Of a DNA stretch of 5,175 bases, positions 1 through 5,175 are shown in pieces (within the stretch, counting starts at the first letter, position 1; every line of letters begins with the position of its first letter). The DNA is from Bacteroidetes bacterium QS_8_68_15 (lineage in GTDB: Bacteria; Bacteroidota; Rhodothermia; Rhodothermales; Salinibacteraceae), in the NCBI GenBank assembly GCA_003023245.1, contig PXTR01000063.1, positions 4,335-9,509 of the forward strand, given 5' to 3'. Below the pieces are notes generated by a model, which was not told where the DNA came from, ran no database searches, and worked only from the letters and a program-made list of their open reading frames with translations. The position numbers and the translations under genes were made by a program.

Positions 1-68
1 GTCGTCATCGGCGGGAAGTCGTCATCGGCGGGAAGTCGTCATCGGCGGGTAGTCGTCATCGGCGGGAA
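1..68. repeat. 17-bp tandem repeat, four copies, open at the left edge
   Basis: Four head-to-tail copies of the 17-mer GTCGTCATCGGCGGGAA begin at 1, 18, 35 and 52. Copies 1, 2 and 4 are identical; copy 3 has a single change (GGGTA instead of GGGAA at its end). The array starts at the first base, so its true length is unknown. The unit is not a multiple of three, and on the minus strand each unit carries a TGA, so every minus frame is closed. This is a non-coding minisatellite rather than a protein repeat. There are no spacers between units, so it is not a CRISPR array. From 69 to 246 I see no gene. That stretch is GC-rich at first and turns AT-rich from about 195 to 237, just before the antitoxin gene. 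Confidence 0.9.
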
Positions 69-246
69 GCGGTCCGTTTGTCCAGCCAGTAGTCATTTTT
101 GTCCCAACGCCGCCCGCGCGCCTCGCGTTTCCGCTCGCCCGCTTTTCAAATCGTCCGTTCTCCTGCATCGAGAGAATTCCGGAACAACCCCCTGTAATTT
201 CTTATTGTAAAAGCTTCACTATTTACCCTTTCTTTTTCGCCGTCTC

Positions 247-435
247 ATGTACAGCACGGAAGGAATCGAAGCCGTCGCCACGATCACCGAACTCCGCTCG
301 AACACCTCGGATTTAGTCGAGCGCGCCAAAGAACTGGAGCGCGGCATTTTGATACAGAAAAATAACGAGCCGTATGCTGTGCTACTTAGCTACGATCAGT
401 ACAAGGAAATGACGAACGGTGAGGAGGGGGAGTAA
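247..435 (+). CDS. Phd/YefM-family antitoxin-like protein, without a visible toxin partner
   Basis: A 62-residue protein of the prevent-host-death type. Residues 12-27 (TITELRSNTSDLVERA) match the N-terminal DNA-binding part of Phd/YefM antitoxins. Residues 34-49 (ILIQKNNEPYAVLLSY) match the family's conserved strand segment. Such proteins normally form dimers that bind their own promoter and neutralise a RelE/ParE- or Doc-type toxin through a C-terminal tail. Here only about ten residues (NGEEGE at the end) follow the fold, so the tail is short compared with the usual 75-90 residues. No toxin gene lies downstream (436-645) or in the visible 246 bp upstream. The stop codon TAA (433-435) sits at the border of a palindromic element, which suggests the 3' end was altered by an insertion. 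The start has no Shine-Dalgarno sequence, but the AT-rich stretch before it (about 195-237) is a likely promoter region. The family call is firm; whether the gene still works as an antitoxin is open. Confidence 0.85.
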   Translation: MYSTEGIEAVATITELRSNTSDLVERAKELERGILIQKNNEPYAVLLSYDQYKEMTNGEEGE

Positions 436-590
436 AACGTATTGCGTAAAACGTATTGCGCAAGGTAGCCGGTGTACGAACGGTGAAAGCGAATGCGAGC
501 AGCCAACGCTTTCGGATTGGCGTCTGCTGGCACATCTCTAATCGCAAGCGCGTCAGCGTGCTGTCAATTACGCAATACGCGATACGTTTT
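432..590. repeat. Large imperfect palindrome (MITE-like or long hairpin)
   Basis: Nested inverted repeats share one centre near position 512. The outer arms are AAAACGTATTGCG (434-446) and CGCGATACGTTTT (578-590), complementary at 12 of 13 positions with one G-T pair. The next arms are TATTGCG (454-460) and CGCAATA (571-577). The inner arms are TGCGAGCAG (494-502) and CTGCTGGCA (524-532), with one mismatch. The core is CCAA (503-506) and TTGG (517-520). The left arm also contains a direct duplication, with GTAAAACGTATTGC at 432-445 and again at 446-459. The composition is less GC-rich than its surroundings and no ORF fits it. It lies between two convergent genes and includes the antitoxin stop codon. 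It could be a small non-autonomous mobile element, or a folded 3' region that ends transcription from both sides. I see no flanking target duplication. Confidence 0.7.
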
Positions 591-645
591 TCGCACCGTT
601 GCTTGCGGGGCGGCCCTTTTCCCTCCTTCGATTTCGAGCGCGGCG

Positions 646-2451
646 TCACGCTTTCAGCCGCTGAAGGCGACGGGCGGCCTCGCGGCGGTCCATCCGGCGG
701 AAGCGCTCCGGCAGCATCGAGCGGCGCGTGCATTCGAGCGCGGCGGCCAGCTTCTGCAATTCGATCTCGTCGGGGTAGGTCGGTGGGGCGAAGTCGTCGG
801 TGGCGGCCCGAAGATGCGCGGGCGTCACGGCGGGGGCCTCGTCGGCGCTCGCCTCGGCGGCGGCGCGGAACTTGGCGCGCGTGAGGAGGGCTTCGAGGTC
901 GGCGCCGCTGAGGGTGCTGTGCTCTGGGTCGAGGAGCGCGTCGGGCATCTCCGTCGCCGACAGGTGCTCCTCCAGCCCGGTGCGGCGCATCATCACGCGC
1001 AGTAGCTCTTCGCGGCCGGCGCGCGTGGAAGGGTAGAAGAGCGCCAGGTGCTCCTCGGCGCGGCCCTGGCGCTTGAGATCGACGGGCACGAGGTCCGGCC
1101 GGGCGGTGACGAGGAAAAACAGGATGCGTCCCCGGTGCGCCGGCCGGCTCATGAACGCGGCGATGCGCCCGAAGACGCGCTTCGAGGTGCCCGCGTCGCC
1201 GCCGGCCTCGCGCGTGCCGAGCGCGGTGTCGGCTTCGTCGATCATCACGGCTACCGGGGCCATCGCCTCCAGGAGGTCGAAGACACGCTCGAGGTTGCCC
1301 TCGGTGACGCCCTGCCACTGCGACCGGAAGTTCTTGAGCTCGACCATCGGCACGCCCAGCTCGCCGGCGAAGCAGTTGACGAGAAAGGTCTTGCCGGTGC
1401 CCACGGGTCCGCTCACGAGGTAGCCCATCGGCAGCACGTCGCGGCGGCCGGCGCGCAGGGCCTTCGCCGCGTCGCGCAGGTGGTCCTTCGCTTCGGCGTG
1501 GCCGGCGACGGCGTCGAGGCCGGTGTCCGACTCGACGAAGCCCAGCAGGCCCTGCGCCTCCGCCTCGATGAGTTCTTTTTTCTGCGCGGAGAGGCGCTCG
1601 CGGGTGAGCCGCCGGCGGTTTTCGAGCACGTCGCCGAGGAGCGTACCCAGCGCGACGTACGTCAGCCCGGCGGTCTGCGCGGACAGCTCGGCAGGGGCCA
1701 CGTCGGAGCGCTCGGCGAAGTCGTCCGCGCGGTCTTCGCTGCCGGAGAGGCACCGGTCGAGGTAGGCGCGGCGCTCCTTCTCATCAGGGAGCGGGACGTG
1801 GATCGCCGCGCTGCGGGCGCTGGCGGTGAGCGGGCGGCTAATCTGGCCGAGGCTCTCGGTGAGGAGGCAGACGGTGAAGTCGTTTTCCAGAAAGAGCGGT
1901 TCGCGCGCCCACTTTTGCAGGAAGATGCGCGCGCGCCGGTCCTCGGGGCCGTGGAGGGCGGCGTCGGCGGCGGGGGCGACCGTCTCGGCGTAGTCGATGA
2001 TGCAGGCGATGCGCCGGCCCTTCGCGAGGCGTAGGCGAAAGTAGTGCTCCAGCAGCGCAAAGGCGGCTCCCGGCGCGGTGGGCAGATCCCCGGCGCGGGC
2101 GGTGCCGTGAAAGGCGTCGCGCCCCTCCATCGCGCGCAGGAAGTCGCGCCGCGATGCGGGCGTGGCGAACTGAAGCCCCGTCGAACGGTCGTAGAATACG
2201 ACGCAGTCGCGCGCGGCGAAGAGGTCCTGGGCCAGAAAGTCGCGCAGAGCCACGTAGGTGCGCGTCTCGCCTTTGCCGTCGTCTGTCGCTGCTGCGCGGG
2301 AGGAGGGCACGAGGTCGTGCGTGTTGCCGTGCAGGATGAACTGCGCGAGCGTGCCGGTGAGGTACTTGCGCGCCAGCTCCCGCGCCCAGCCGGGGTACTC
2401 TTTCGGAGGGGAGTCCGAGGCGGAGTCGGCGTCGGTCGGCTCGTCGGGCAT
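646..2451 (-). CDS. AAA-family ATPase with degenerate N-terminal ATPase-like half
   Basis: A 601-residue cytoplasmic protein with two halves. The C-terminal half (about 305-555) is a complete AAA module: Walker A GPVGTGKT at 348-355, Walker B VAVMIDEAD at 400-408 with D405/E406, a sensor-1 strand FFLVTARPD at 445-453, a GR (463-464) where the arginine-finger segment is expected, and the helical lid LSGADLEALLTRA at 514-526. The usual sensor-1 asparagine is replaced (TARPD instead of TNRPD). The N-terminal half opens with FILHGNTHDLV (38-48). It has a Walker-B-like strand IACIIDYAE (148-156) and LLTESLG (196-202), but no Walker A, so it is probably a non-hydrolysing AAA-like domain. This two-part layout recalls Ycf46/Cdc48-like AAA proteins; the substrate is unknown. 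The start at 2451 is where acidic, protein-like sequence begins. An in-frame ATG at 2484 adds 11 residues and has a weak AGG upstream, so it is a real alternative. Further upstream the frame reads as non-coding shadow. The gene ends convergently to the antitoxin gene. Confidence 0.9.
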   Translation of the reverse strand: MPDEPTDADSASDSPPKEYPGWARELARKYLTGTLAQFILHGNTHDLVPSSRAAATDDGKGETRTYVALRDFLAQDLFAARDCVVFYDRSTGLQFATPASRRDFLRAMEGRDAFHGTARAGDLPTAPGAAFALLEHYFRLRLAKGRRIACIIDYAETVAPAADAALHGPEDRRARIFLQKWAREPLFLENDFTVCLLTESLGQISRPLTASARSAAIHVPLPDEKERRAYLDRCLSGSEDRADDFAERSDVAPAELSAQTAGLTYVALGTLLGDVLENRRRLTRERLSAQKKELIEAEAQGLLGFVESDTGLDAVAGHAEAKDHLRDAAKALRAGRRDVLPMGYLVSGPVGTGKTFLVNCFAGELGVPMVELKNFRSQWQGVTEGNLERVFDLLEAMAPVAVMIDEADTALGTREAGGDAGTSKRVFGRIAAFMSRPAHRGRILFFLVTARPDLVPVDLKRQGRAEEHLALFYPSTRAGREELLRVMMRRTGLEEHLSATEMPDALLDPEHSTLSGADLEALLTRAKFRAAAEASADEAPAVTPAHLRAATDDFAPPTYPDEIELQKLAAALECTRRSMLPERFRRMDRREAARRLQRLKA

Positions 2452-2482
2452 GGAGCGGCGGGAAGACAAGAGAGGCGGCAGC

Positions 2483-2614
2483 ATGTTCAACCTACGCGCC
2501 GGCGACGGCGGCGAATGGATCGTGCGCCCCCTCAGCGGCGCGGACGCGGAGTTGCGGTGCGAGGCGTTCGGTCTGGGTGTGCCGGCCGAGGAACTGCACC
2601 GCCTCGAAGCGTGA
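2483..2614 (+). CDS. Possible small protein of 43 residues, unknown function
   Basis: A short reading frame on the plus strand occupies the gap between the ATPase start and the crcB stop. It begins with ATG preceded by AGAGG at a 7-nt spacing, a better ribosome site than most genes here have. Residues include GEWIVRPLSGADAEL (10-24) and end in ELHRLEA. The composition is balanced and protein-like, with W, I, F and C present and no Arg/Pro/Ser runs of the sort seen in shadow frames. Third codon positions are G or C in 36 of 42 sense codons, as expected for a real gene in this genome. It would be divergent from the ATPase, sharing the palindromic CATG if the ATPase starts at 2484, and would stop 18 bp from the crcB stop. 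I recognise no family and see no membrane segment or signal peptide. It could still be a chance frame in GC-rich DNA. Confidence 0.45.
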   Translation: MFNLRAGDGGEWIVRPLSGADAELRCEAFGLGVPAEELHRLEA

Positions 2615-2632
2615 GCCGTTCGGTTCGGCGCG

Positions 2633-3034
2633 TCACGTTGCGGGCGACCCGAGCGCGCGGCGCGCCGCCGTAAGGCCCAGGTACACCATGCCCAGCCCCA
2701 GCCCGTTGCTGACCAGCAGGTAGGTGAGCGCGAGCGCGACCTTGCCTTCGCGCAGCAGGGTGACGGCCTCCAGCCCGTAGGTCGAGAACGTGGTGAACGC
2801 TCCCAACACGCCGGTGAACACCAGCGCCCGCGTCCCCGCCGCAAACGACGCCTCCTCGCTGACCGTCCACAGCAACCCGATCAGGAAGCAGCCGGCCAAG
2901 TTGGCCGCCAGTGTGCCGTAGGGAAGCGCCTCGCCCCACGCGGCCTGCGCCGCGGCGGCGACCGCGTGGCGCATCAGCGCGCCGAGCGCGCCGCCGGCGG
3001 CGATGAGAAGCAGCTGGTAGCCGACGGCACCCAT
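2633..3034 (-). CDS. crcB: Fluoride ion channel CrcB/Fluc
   Basis: A 133-residue four-helix membrane protein of the CrcB/Fluc family, which works as a dual-topology dimer exporting fluoride from the cytoplasm. Predicted membrane segments are roughly 6-27, 37-58, 68-91 and 99-121. Family hallmarks are GGALGALMRH (14-23), the GTLAANLAGCFLIG segment (40-53) with the conserved Asn45, and GVLGAFTTFSTYGLEA (75-90). The last holds the helix-3 TTFST break and the pore aromatics. The second aromatic, usually Phe in studied channels, is Tyr86. The start at 3034 puts the protein at typical family length and has GGAG close upstream. An upstream in-frame ATG at 3094 would add 20 hydrophilic residues and overlap the coiled-coil gene, so it is less likely. 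A single crcB copy is enough for a homodimer. I see no fluoride riboswitch in front of it. It lies 40 bp after the coiled-coil gene and is probably transcribed with it. Confidence 0.95.
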   Translation of the reverse strand: MGAVGYQLLLIAAGGALGALMRHAVAAAAQAAWGEALPYGTLAANLAGCFLIGLLWTVSEEASFAAGTRALVFTGVLGAFTTFSTYGLEAVTLLREGKVALALTYLLVSNGLGLGMVYLGLTAARRALGSPAT

Positions 3035-3074
3035 GTGCTCCGGCAGCGTTTCGCAGGAAGGCGTCGAGCAAAGC

Positions 3075-3803
3075 TCACGCGGCGAACTCCGCAATCGAGA
3101 TCAGCGCCGACAGAATGGCGCCGATGATGATGATCGCTCCGATCGTCCAGCGCGTCTGCACGCGCATCGCCTCGTTCATCGCGTCGAGCCGCTCGTTGGT
3201 CTGGCTCTGCATGGCATCGAGGCGCTTGTTGAACGCTGTGGCTCGCTGGTCGAGCCGCTCGTTGAACTCCGTCGCTTGCTGATCGAGCCGGTTGGTGAAC
3301 TCCTTCGCCCGCTGATCGAGGCGGTCGTTGAACTCCGTGGCCCGCTGATCGAGGCGGTCGTTGAACTCCGTCGCCTGCTGATCGAGGCGGTTGGTGAACT
3401 CCGTCGCCTGCTGATCGAGGCGGTCGTCGAACTTTTTCGCCTGCTGATCGAGGCGGTTGGTGAACTCCTTCGCCTGCTGATCGAGCCGGTCGTTGAACTC
3501 CTTCGCCTGCTGATCGAGCCGGTCGTTGAACTGCGCGCTCATTGCGTCGAAGCGCTTGTTCATCTCGCGGCGCATCTGGCTCATCTCTTCGCGCAGCTCG
3601 CCGATCTCGCGGCGCTGATGGCTCACCTCCTCGCCGAGGGTGTCGAGGCTTTCCTCGACCCGTTCGAGACGGGGGATCACGTCGCGCCACTCGTCGCGGG
3701 AGACGGTGCGCTGTGCGAGCACCTCGTCGAGCGTGCGGGCGACTTCGTCGGCGACGGCCTCGCCCCAAGACTCGCGCACGGCCGGAGAAAAGGTGATCGG
3801 CAT
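3075..3803 (-). CDS. Tail-anchored hendecad-repeat coiled-coil protein
   Basis: A 242-residue protein of unrecognised function. Residues 1-30 are a short mixed helical region, and 40-80 form a charged conventional coiled coil ([16 protein letters not shown]). Residues 81-212 are twelve consecutive 11-residue units, nine of them (92-190) close to [11 protein letters not shown]. Hydrophobic residues F, L and A recur with 4-4-3 spacing, the signature of a hendecad coiled coil, which is nearly straight or slightly right-handed. The two ends of the array carry related cap units ([11 protein letters not shown] and [11 protein letters not shown]). A single membrane helix follows at about 219-238 ([19 protein letters not shown]), leaving almost no tail. 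The rod should therefore sit in the cytoplasm with its C-terminus in the inner membrane. The architecture resembles Borrelia Bdr proteins and DUF1640/CCDC90-type proteins, but I cannot show homology. It is the first gene of the minus-strand group, ahead of crcB. The start codon lacks a Shine-Dalgarno sequence. A scaffold or tether role is a guess. Confidence 0.85.
   Translation of the reverse strand: MPITFSPAVRESWGEAVADEVARTLDEVLAQRTVSRDEWRDVIPRLERVEESLDTLGEEVSHQRREIGELREEMSQMRREMNKRFDAMSAQFNDRLDQQAKEFNDRLDQQAKEFTNRLDQQAKKFDDRLDQQATEFTNRLDQQATEFNDRLDQRATEFNDRLDQRAKEFTNRLDQQATEFNERLDQRATAFNKRLDAMQSQTNERLDAMNEAMRVQTRWTIGAIIIIGAILSALISIAEFAA
3234..3530 (-). repeat. Nine 33-bp tandem repeats inside the coiled-coil gene
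   Basis: The nine central 11-residue units are also repeats at DNA level, each exactly 33 bp, so changes in copy number keep the reading frame. The two units at 3465-3497 and 3498-3530 are identical in all 33 bases, and most others differ from them at a few positions. Such near-identity points to recent expansion or homogenisation by unequal recombination or replication slippage. More divergent units flank the array at 3531-3563 on one side and 3168-3233 on the other. Confidence 0.9.
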
Positions 3804-3831
3804 GGCGGCGAGCAGAATCGACGGACGAAAT

Positions 3832-3941
3832 GAAGCGCGGACCTGTTACGCTCCGCTGCACATCGAGTTTCTCTGCTTGCAGCGCAGCGTTTTTCTACGA
3901 GAACAGGCTCGTGTACGGAGAAACGCTCCGCCCCGCGCTTC
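3832..3941. other. Structured element: four-way-junction-like inverted repeats
   Basis: A perfect 9-bp inverted repeat, GAAGCGCGG (3832-3840) and CCGCGCTTC (3933-3941), encloses three hairpins. Hairpin A pairs 3848-3860 with 3878-3890, giving 12 pairs and one C-C mismatch with a 17-nt loop. Hairpin B is ACGAG (3897-3901) with CTCGT (3908-3912). Hairpin C is CGGAG (3916-3920) with CTCCG (3926-3930). Only 2-7 unpaired bases lie between the helices. An alternative pairing, AGCGTTTTTCT (3886-3896) with AGAAACGCT (3919-3927), competes with hairpins A and C. As minus-strand RNA the element would end 28 nt before the coiled-coil start codon, in the leader of the genes that include crcB. It matches no RNA family I recognise, including tRNA and the fluoride riboswitch. 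It could be a cis-acting leader, a small RNA or a palindromic repeat element. Confidence 0.55.
3848..3894 (+). terminator. Possible intrinsic terminator (hairpin A plus T-run)
   Basis: Read on the plus strand, a 12-pair GC-rich stem (3848-3860 with 3878-3890, one mismatch) runs directly into a run of five T (3890-3894). This has the form of a Rho-independent terminator, although the 17-nt loop is long. No plus-strand gene ends just upstream. It could stop antisense transcription coming from under the coiled-coil gene and insulate msrAB, or the T-run may be incidental to the larger folded element. Confidence 0.3.
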
Positions 3942-4107
3942 CGCGCAAAACATAACAGAAGCATCAAAAATAGGCGCAGCGCCTCGCTCGCGCGGGCGAA
4001 CGGAACGAAATTCGCTTCATGTACCAGGTGAGCGGGAAGCTCTTCGCAGATCCGTTGCAGCGCTTTCGGGCGTTGCTTTTCCTCCACAGCAACACGTCGC
4101 GCCCGCC

Positions 4108-5175
4108 ATGACAGACCGTCGCAAATGTTTCCTTCTCGCGTTTCCGCTGGTGCTGGCCGCCGCCGCCCTCGCCCTCACGGGGTGCGCCGATCCGCAGGCC
4201 GCCGCTTCGGCCTCCTCCGGGTCGCAGGCCTCCGATTCCGCCGCCCATGCGCCGGCGCCCGACTCGCTGAAGCAAGCCACCTTCGCGGGCGGCTGCTTCT
4301 GGTGCACCGAGGCGGCGTTCCAGAAAACCGAGGGCGTGACGCGCGCGATTTCCGGCTACTCCGGCGGCACCACGCCAGACCCGACCTACGACCAGGTCGC
4401 CGCCGGCCAGACCGACTACGCCGAGGCCGTGCAGGTGACCTACGACCCCGACGAGATCGGCTACGAGCGCCTGCTCGACACCTACTGGCGTCACATGGAC
4501 CCCACCGACGCGGGCGGCCAGTTCGCCGACCGCGGCAGCCAGTACCGCCCGGTGATCTTTTACCACAACGACCGCCAGCAGCGCCTGGCCCGGAAGTCGA
4601 AAACGCAACTCGCCGAAAGCGGAAAATTCTCCGAGCCCATCGTGGTAAAGCTGCAACCGATGGATCGCTTCTACGCCGCGAAAACCCACCACCAGGACTA
4701 CTACAAGAAGCACCCGACCGAGTACGAGCGCTACTACGAGGGCAGCGGGCGCGGCCCCTTCGTGCGCGAGCACTGGAGTGGGGAGAAAACGTCCTCATCT
4801 GAAAAAAGCGACCCGCGCAGCGTGATGCGCGGCGCCTCGGCAGGCGGCGCCTCTTCAGCGAACGGGGCCTCCGGCCCGCAGCCGTCGAGCGCACCTCCGC
4901 AGCAGGCCGCCTCGCAGCAGGCTGCCACGCAAGCGCAGACCGCTGCGAAGACCGCGCCGCCGTGGGCGGACTTCGAGATGCCTTCCGACGAGGAGCTGCG
5001 CGCGATGCTTACGGAGATGGCCTACCACGTGACGCAGGAGGATGGCACCGAGCCGCGCGGCTACAGCGACCTCCTCGACAACAAGCGCGCCGGCATCTAC
5101 GTCGACGTCGTCAGCGGGGAGCCGCTCTACTCCTCGAAGGCCAAGTTCGACAGCGGCACCGGCTGGCCCAGCTTC
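4108..5175 (+). CDS. msrAB: MsrA-MsrB fusion lipoprotein, methionine sulfoxide reductase (3' end missing)
   Basis: The first 356 residues of a bifunctional enzyme that reduces S- and R-methionine sulfoxide in proteins. Residues 1-26 form a lipoprotein signal: RRK, a hydrophobic stretch, and lipobox LTGC with Cys26. It is therefore exported and lipid-anchored, repairing periplasmic or surface proteins. The MsrA domain covers about 55-224. Its catalytic motif is GCFWC (62-66), with Cys63 as nucleophile. Supporting residues include PTYDQV (92-97), Glu106 in YAEAV, and [12 protein letters not shown] (137-148) with Asp141. The C-terminal resolving cysteines of E. coli MsrA are absent; Cys66 in the CxxC-like motif may take that role. 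A Ser/Ala/Gln/Pro-rich linker spans about 224-285. MsrB starts near 290 with [11 protein letters not shown] (306-316), [13 protein letters not shown] (329-341) and [11 protein letters not shown] (346-356). The usual zinc-binding CxxC in the GIYVD region is missing, so this is the zinc-free form. The window ends before the MsrB catalytic cysteine. The start has no Shine-Dalgarno sequence, but the signal peptide fixes it. Confidence 0.95.
   Translation, partial: MTDRRKCFLLAFPLVLAAAALALTGCADPQAAASASSGSQASDSAAHAPAPDSLKQATFAGGCFWCTEAAFQKTEGVTRAISGYSGGTTPDPTYDQVAAGQTDYAEAVQVTYDPDEIGYERLLDTYWRHMDPTDAGGQFADRGSQYRPVIFYHNDRQQRLARKSKTQLAESGKFSEPIVVKLQPMDRFYAAKTHHQDYYKKHPTEYERYYEGSGRGPFVREHWSGEKTSSSEKSDPRSVMRGASAGGASSANGASGPQPSSAPPQQAASQQAATQAQTAAKTAPPWADFEMPSDEELRAMLTEMAYHVTQEDGTEPRGYSDLLDNKRAGIYVDVVSGEPLYSSKAKFDSGTGWPSF

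Larger units (their letters stand above)
3804..4107. other. Divergent intergenic region between the coiled-coil gene and msrAB
   Basis: About 300 bp without a convincing gene separates two divergently transcribed genes, so promoters for both should lie here. The left half (3832-3941) is highly self-complementary and is listed separately. An AT-rich stretch at about 3946-3974 is the most promoter-like part, but I find no clear -35/-10 pair or Bacteroidota-type -33/-7 pair on either strand. The remainder up to the msrAB start is GC-rich and shows no obvious signal. A minus-strand reading frame crosses the region, but its Arg/Cys-rich composition and its overlap with the coiled-coil gene argue against it. 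Confidence 0.6.

Noticed and set aside
436..645. Toxin gene downstream of the antitoxin
   Set aside because: No frame in this stretch reads as a RelE/ParE, Doc or PIN protein. It is mostly the palindromic element followed by the ATPase 3' flank.
386..1753. Long minus-strand reading frame of 455 codons
   Set aside because: It overlaps the ATPase gene in another frame, is extremely rich in Arg, Pro and Ala, and has no recognisable motif. It is a shadow frame of GC-rich DNA.
1048..2034. Plus-strand reading frame of 328 codons antisense to the ATPase
   Set aside because: It is the complement of the real ATPase frame, with Gly/Ala/Arg/Val-rich low-complexity composition and no family motif.
2452..2844. 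Upstream in-frame extension of the ATPase to a start at 2844
   Set aside because: The added residues are Arg/Ser/Cys-rich and lie inside crcB in a different frame. Protein-like sequence begins only near 2451-2484.
3035..3074. Fluoride riboswitch in front of crcB
   Set aside because: The short gap lacks the conserved riboswitch core, and the folded element upstream of 3803 does not match the crcB-motif consensus either.
3234..3530. 33-bp repeats considered as a CRISPR array
   Set aside because: Units are contiguous without spacers and encode a regular 11-residue protein repeat in frame.
3033..3833. Plus-strand reading frame with Leu/Glu-rich repeats
   Set aside because: It is the antisense of the 33-bp repeats of the coiled-coil gene. 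The minus frame has a coherent hendecad pattern, a membrane tail and clean boundaries.
3832..3941. tRNA gene suggested by the cloverleaf-like fold
   Set aside because: The closing stem is 9 bp, hairpin A is far too long, and there are no T-loop or anticodon-loop signatures and no suitable 3' end.
3677..4087. Minus-strand reading frame of 136 codons across the divergent intergenic region
   Set aside because: It overlaps the start of the coiled-coil gene, is rich in Arg and Cys, and crosses the structured inverted repeats. No domain is recognisable.

Overview
This 5.2 kb window looks like ordinary chromosomal DNA from a high-GC bacterium. Third codon positions are mostly G or C, most start codons lack a clear Shine-Dalgarno sequence, and a peptide-methionine sulfoxide reductase A-B fusion is exported as a lipoprotein. 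Together these fit a high-GC Bacteroidota/Rhodothermota-type organism (Salinibacter or Rhodothermus relatives). That placement is a guess; no rRNA or other marker gene is present to settle it.

Layout. Positions 1-68 hold four 17-bp tandem repeats that run off the left edge. A small Phd/YefM-type antitoxin gene (247-435, +) follows, with no toxin gene on either side. Its stop codon lies at the edge of a large imperfect palindrome (432-590), which fills most of the gap to the convergent neighbour. Three genes then lie on the minus strand, read right to left: a tail-anchored coiled-coil protein built from near-identical 11-residue repeats (3803-3075), the fluoride channel crcB (3034-2633), and a 601-residue AAA ATPase with a degenerate N-terminal P-loop-like half (2451-646). 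The first two are 40 bp apart and probably co-transcribed. The ATPase is separated from crcB by about 180 bp, which holds a plausible 43-codon gene on the plus strand (2483-2614).

An intergenic region of about 300 bp (3804-4107) divides the minus-strand genes from the plus-strand msrAB gene, which begins at 4108 and runs off the right edge. Its left half can be drawn as a compact four-way-junction fold of about 110 nt (3832-3941), ending 28 nt upstream of the coiled-coil start codon. This is the most notable unexplained signal in the window.

Function. msrAB repairs oxidised methionine in exported proteins and CrcB expels fluoride, so both are stress-protection genes. The ATPase and the coiled-coil protein have no assigned function, and nothing in the sequence proves that they act together with CrcB. 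I see no phage, IS, CRISPR or RNA genes of known families.
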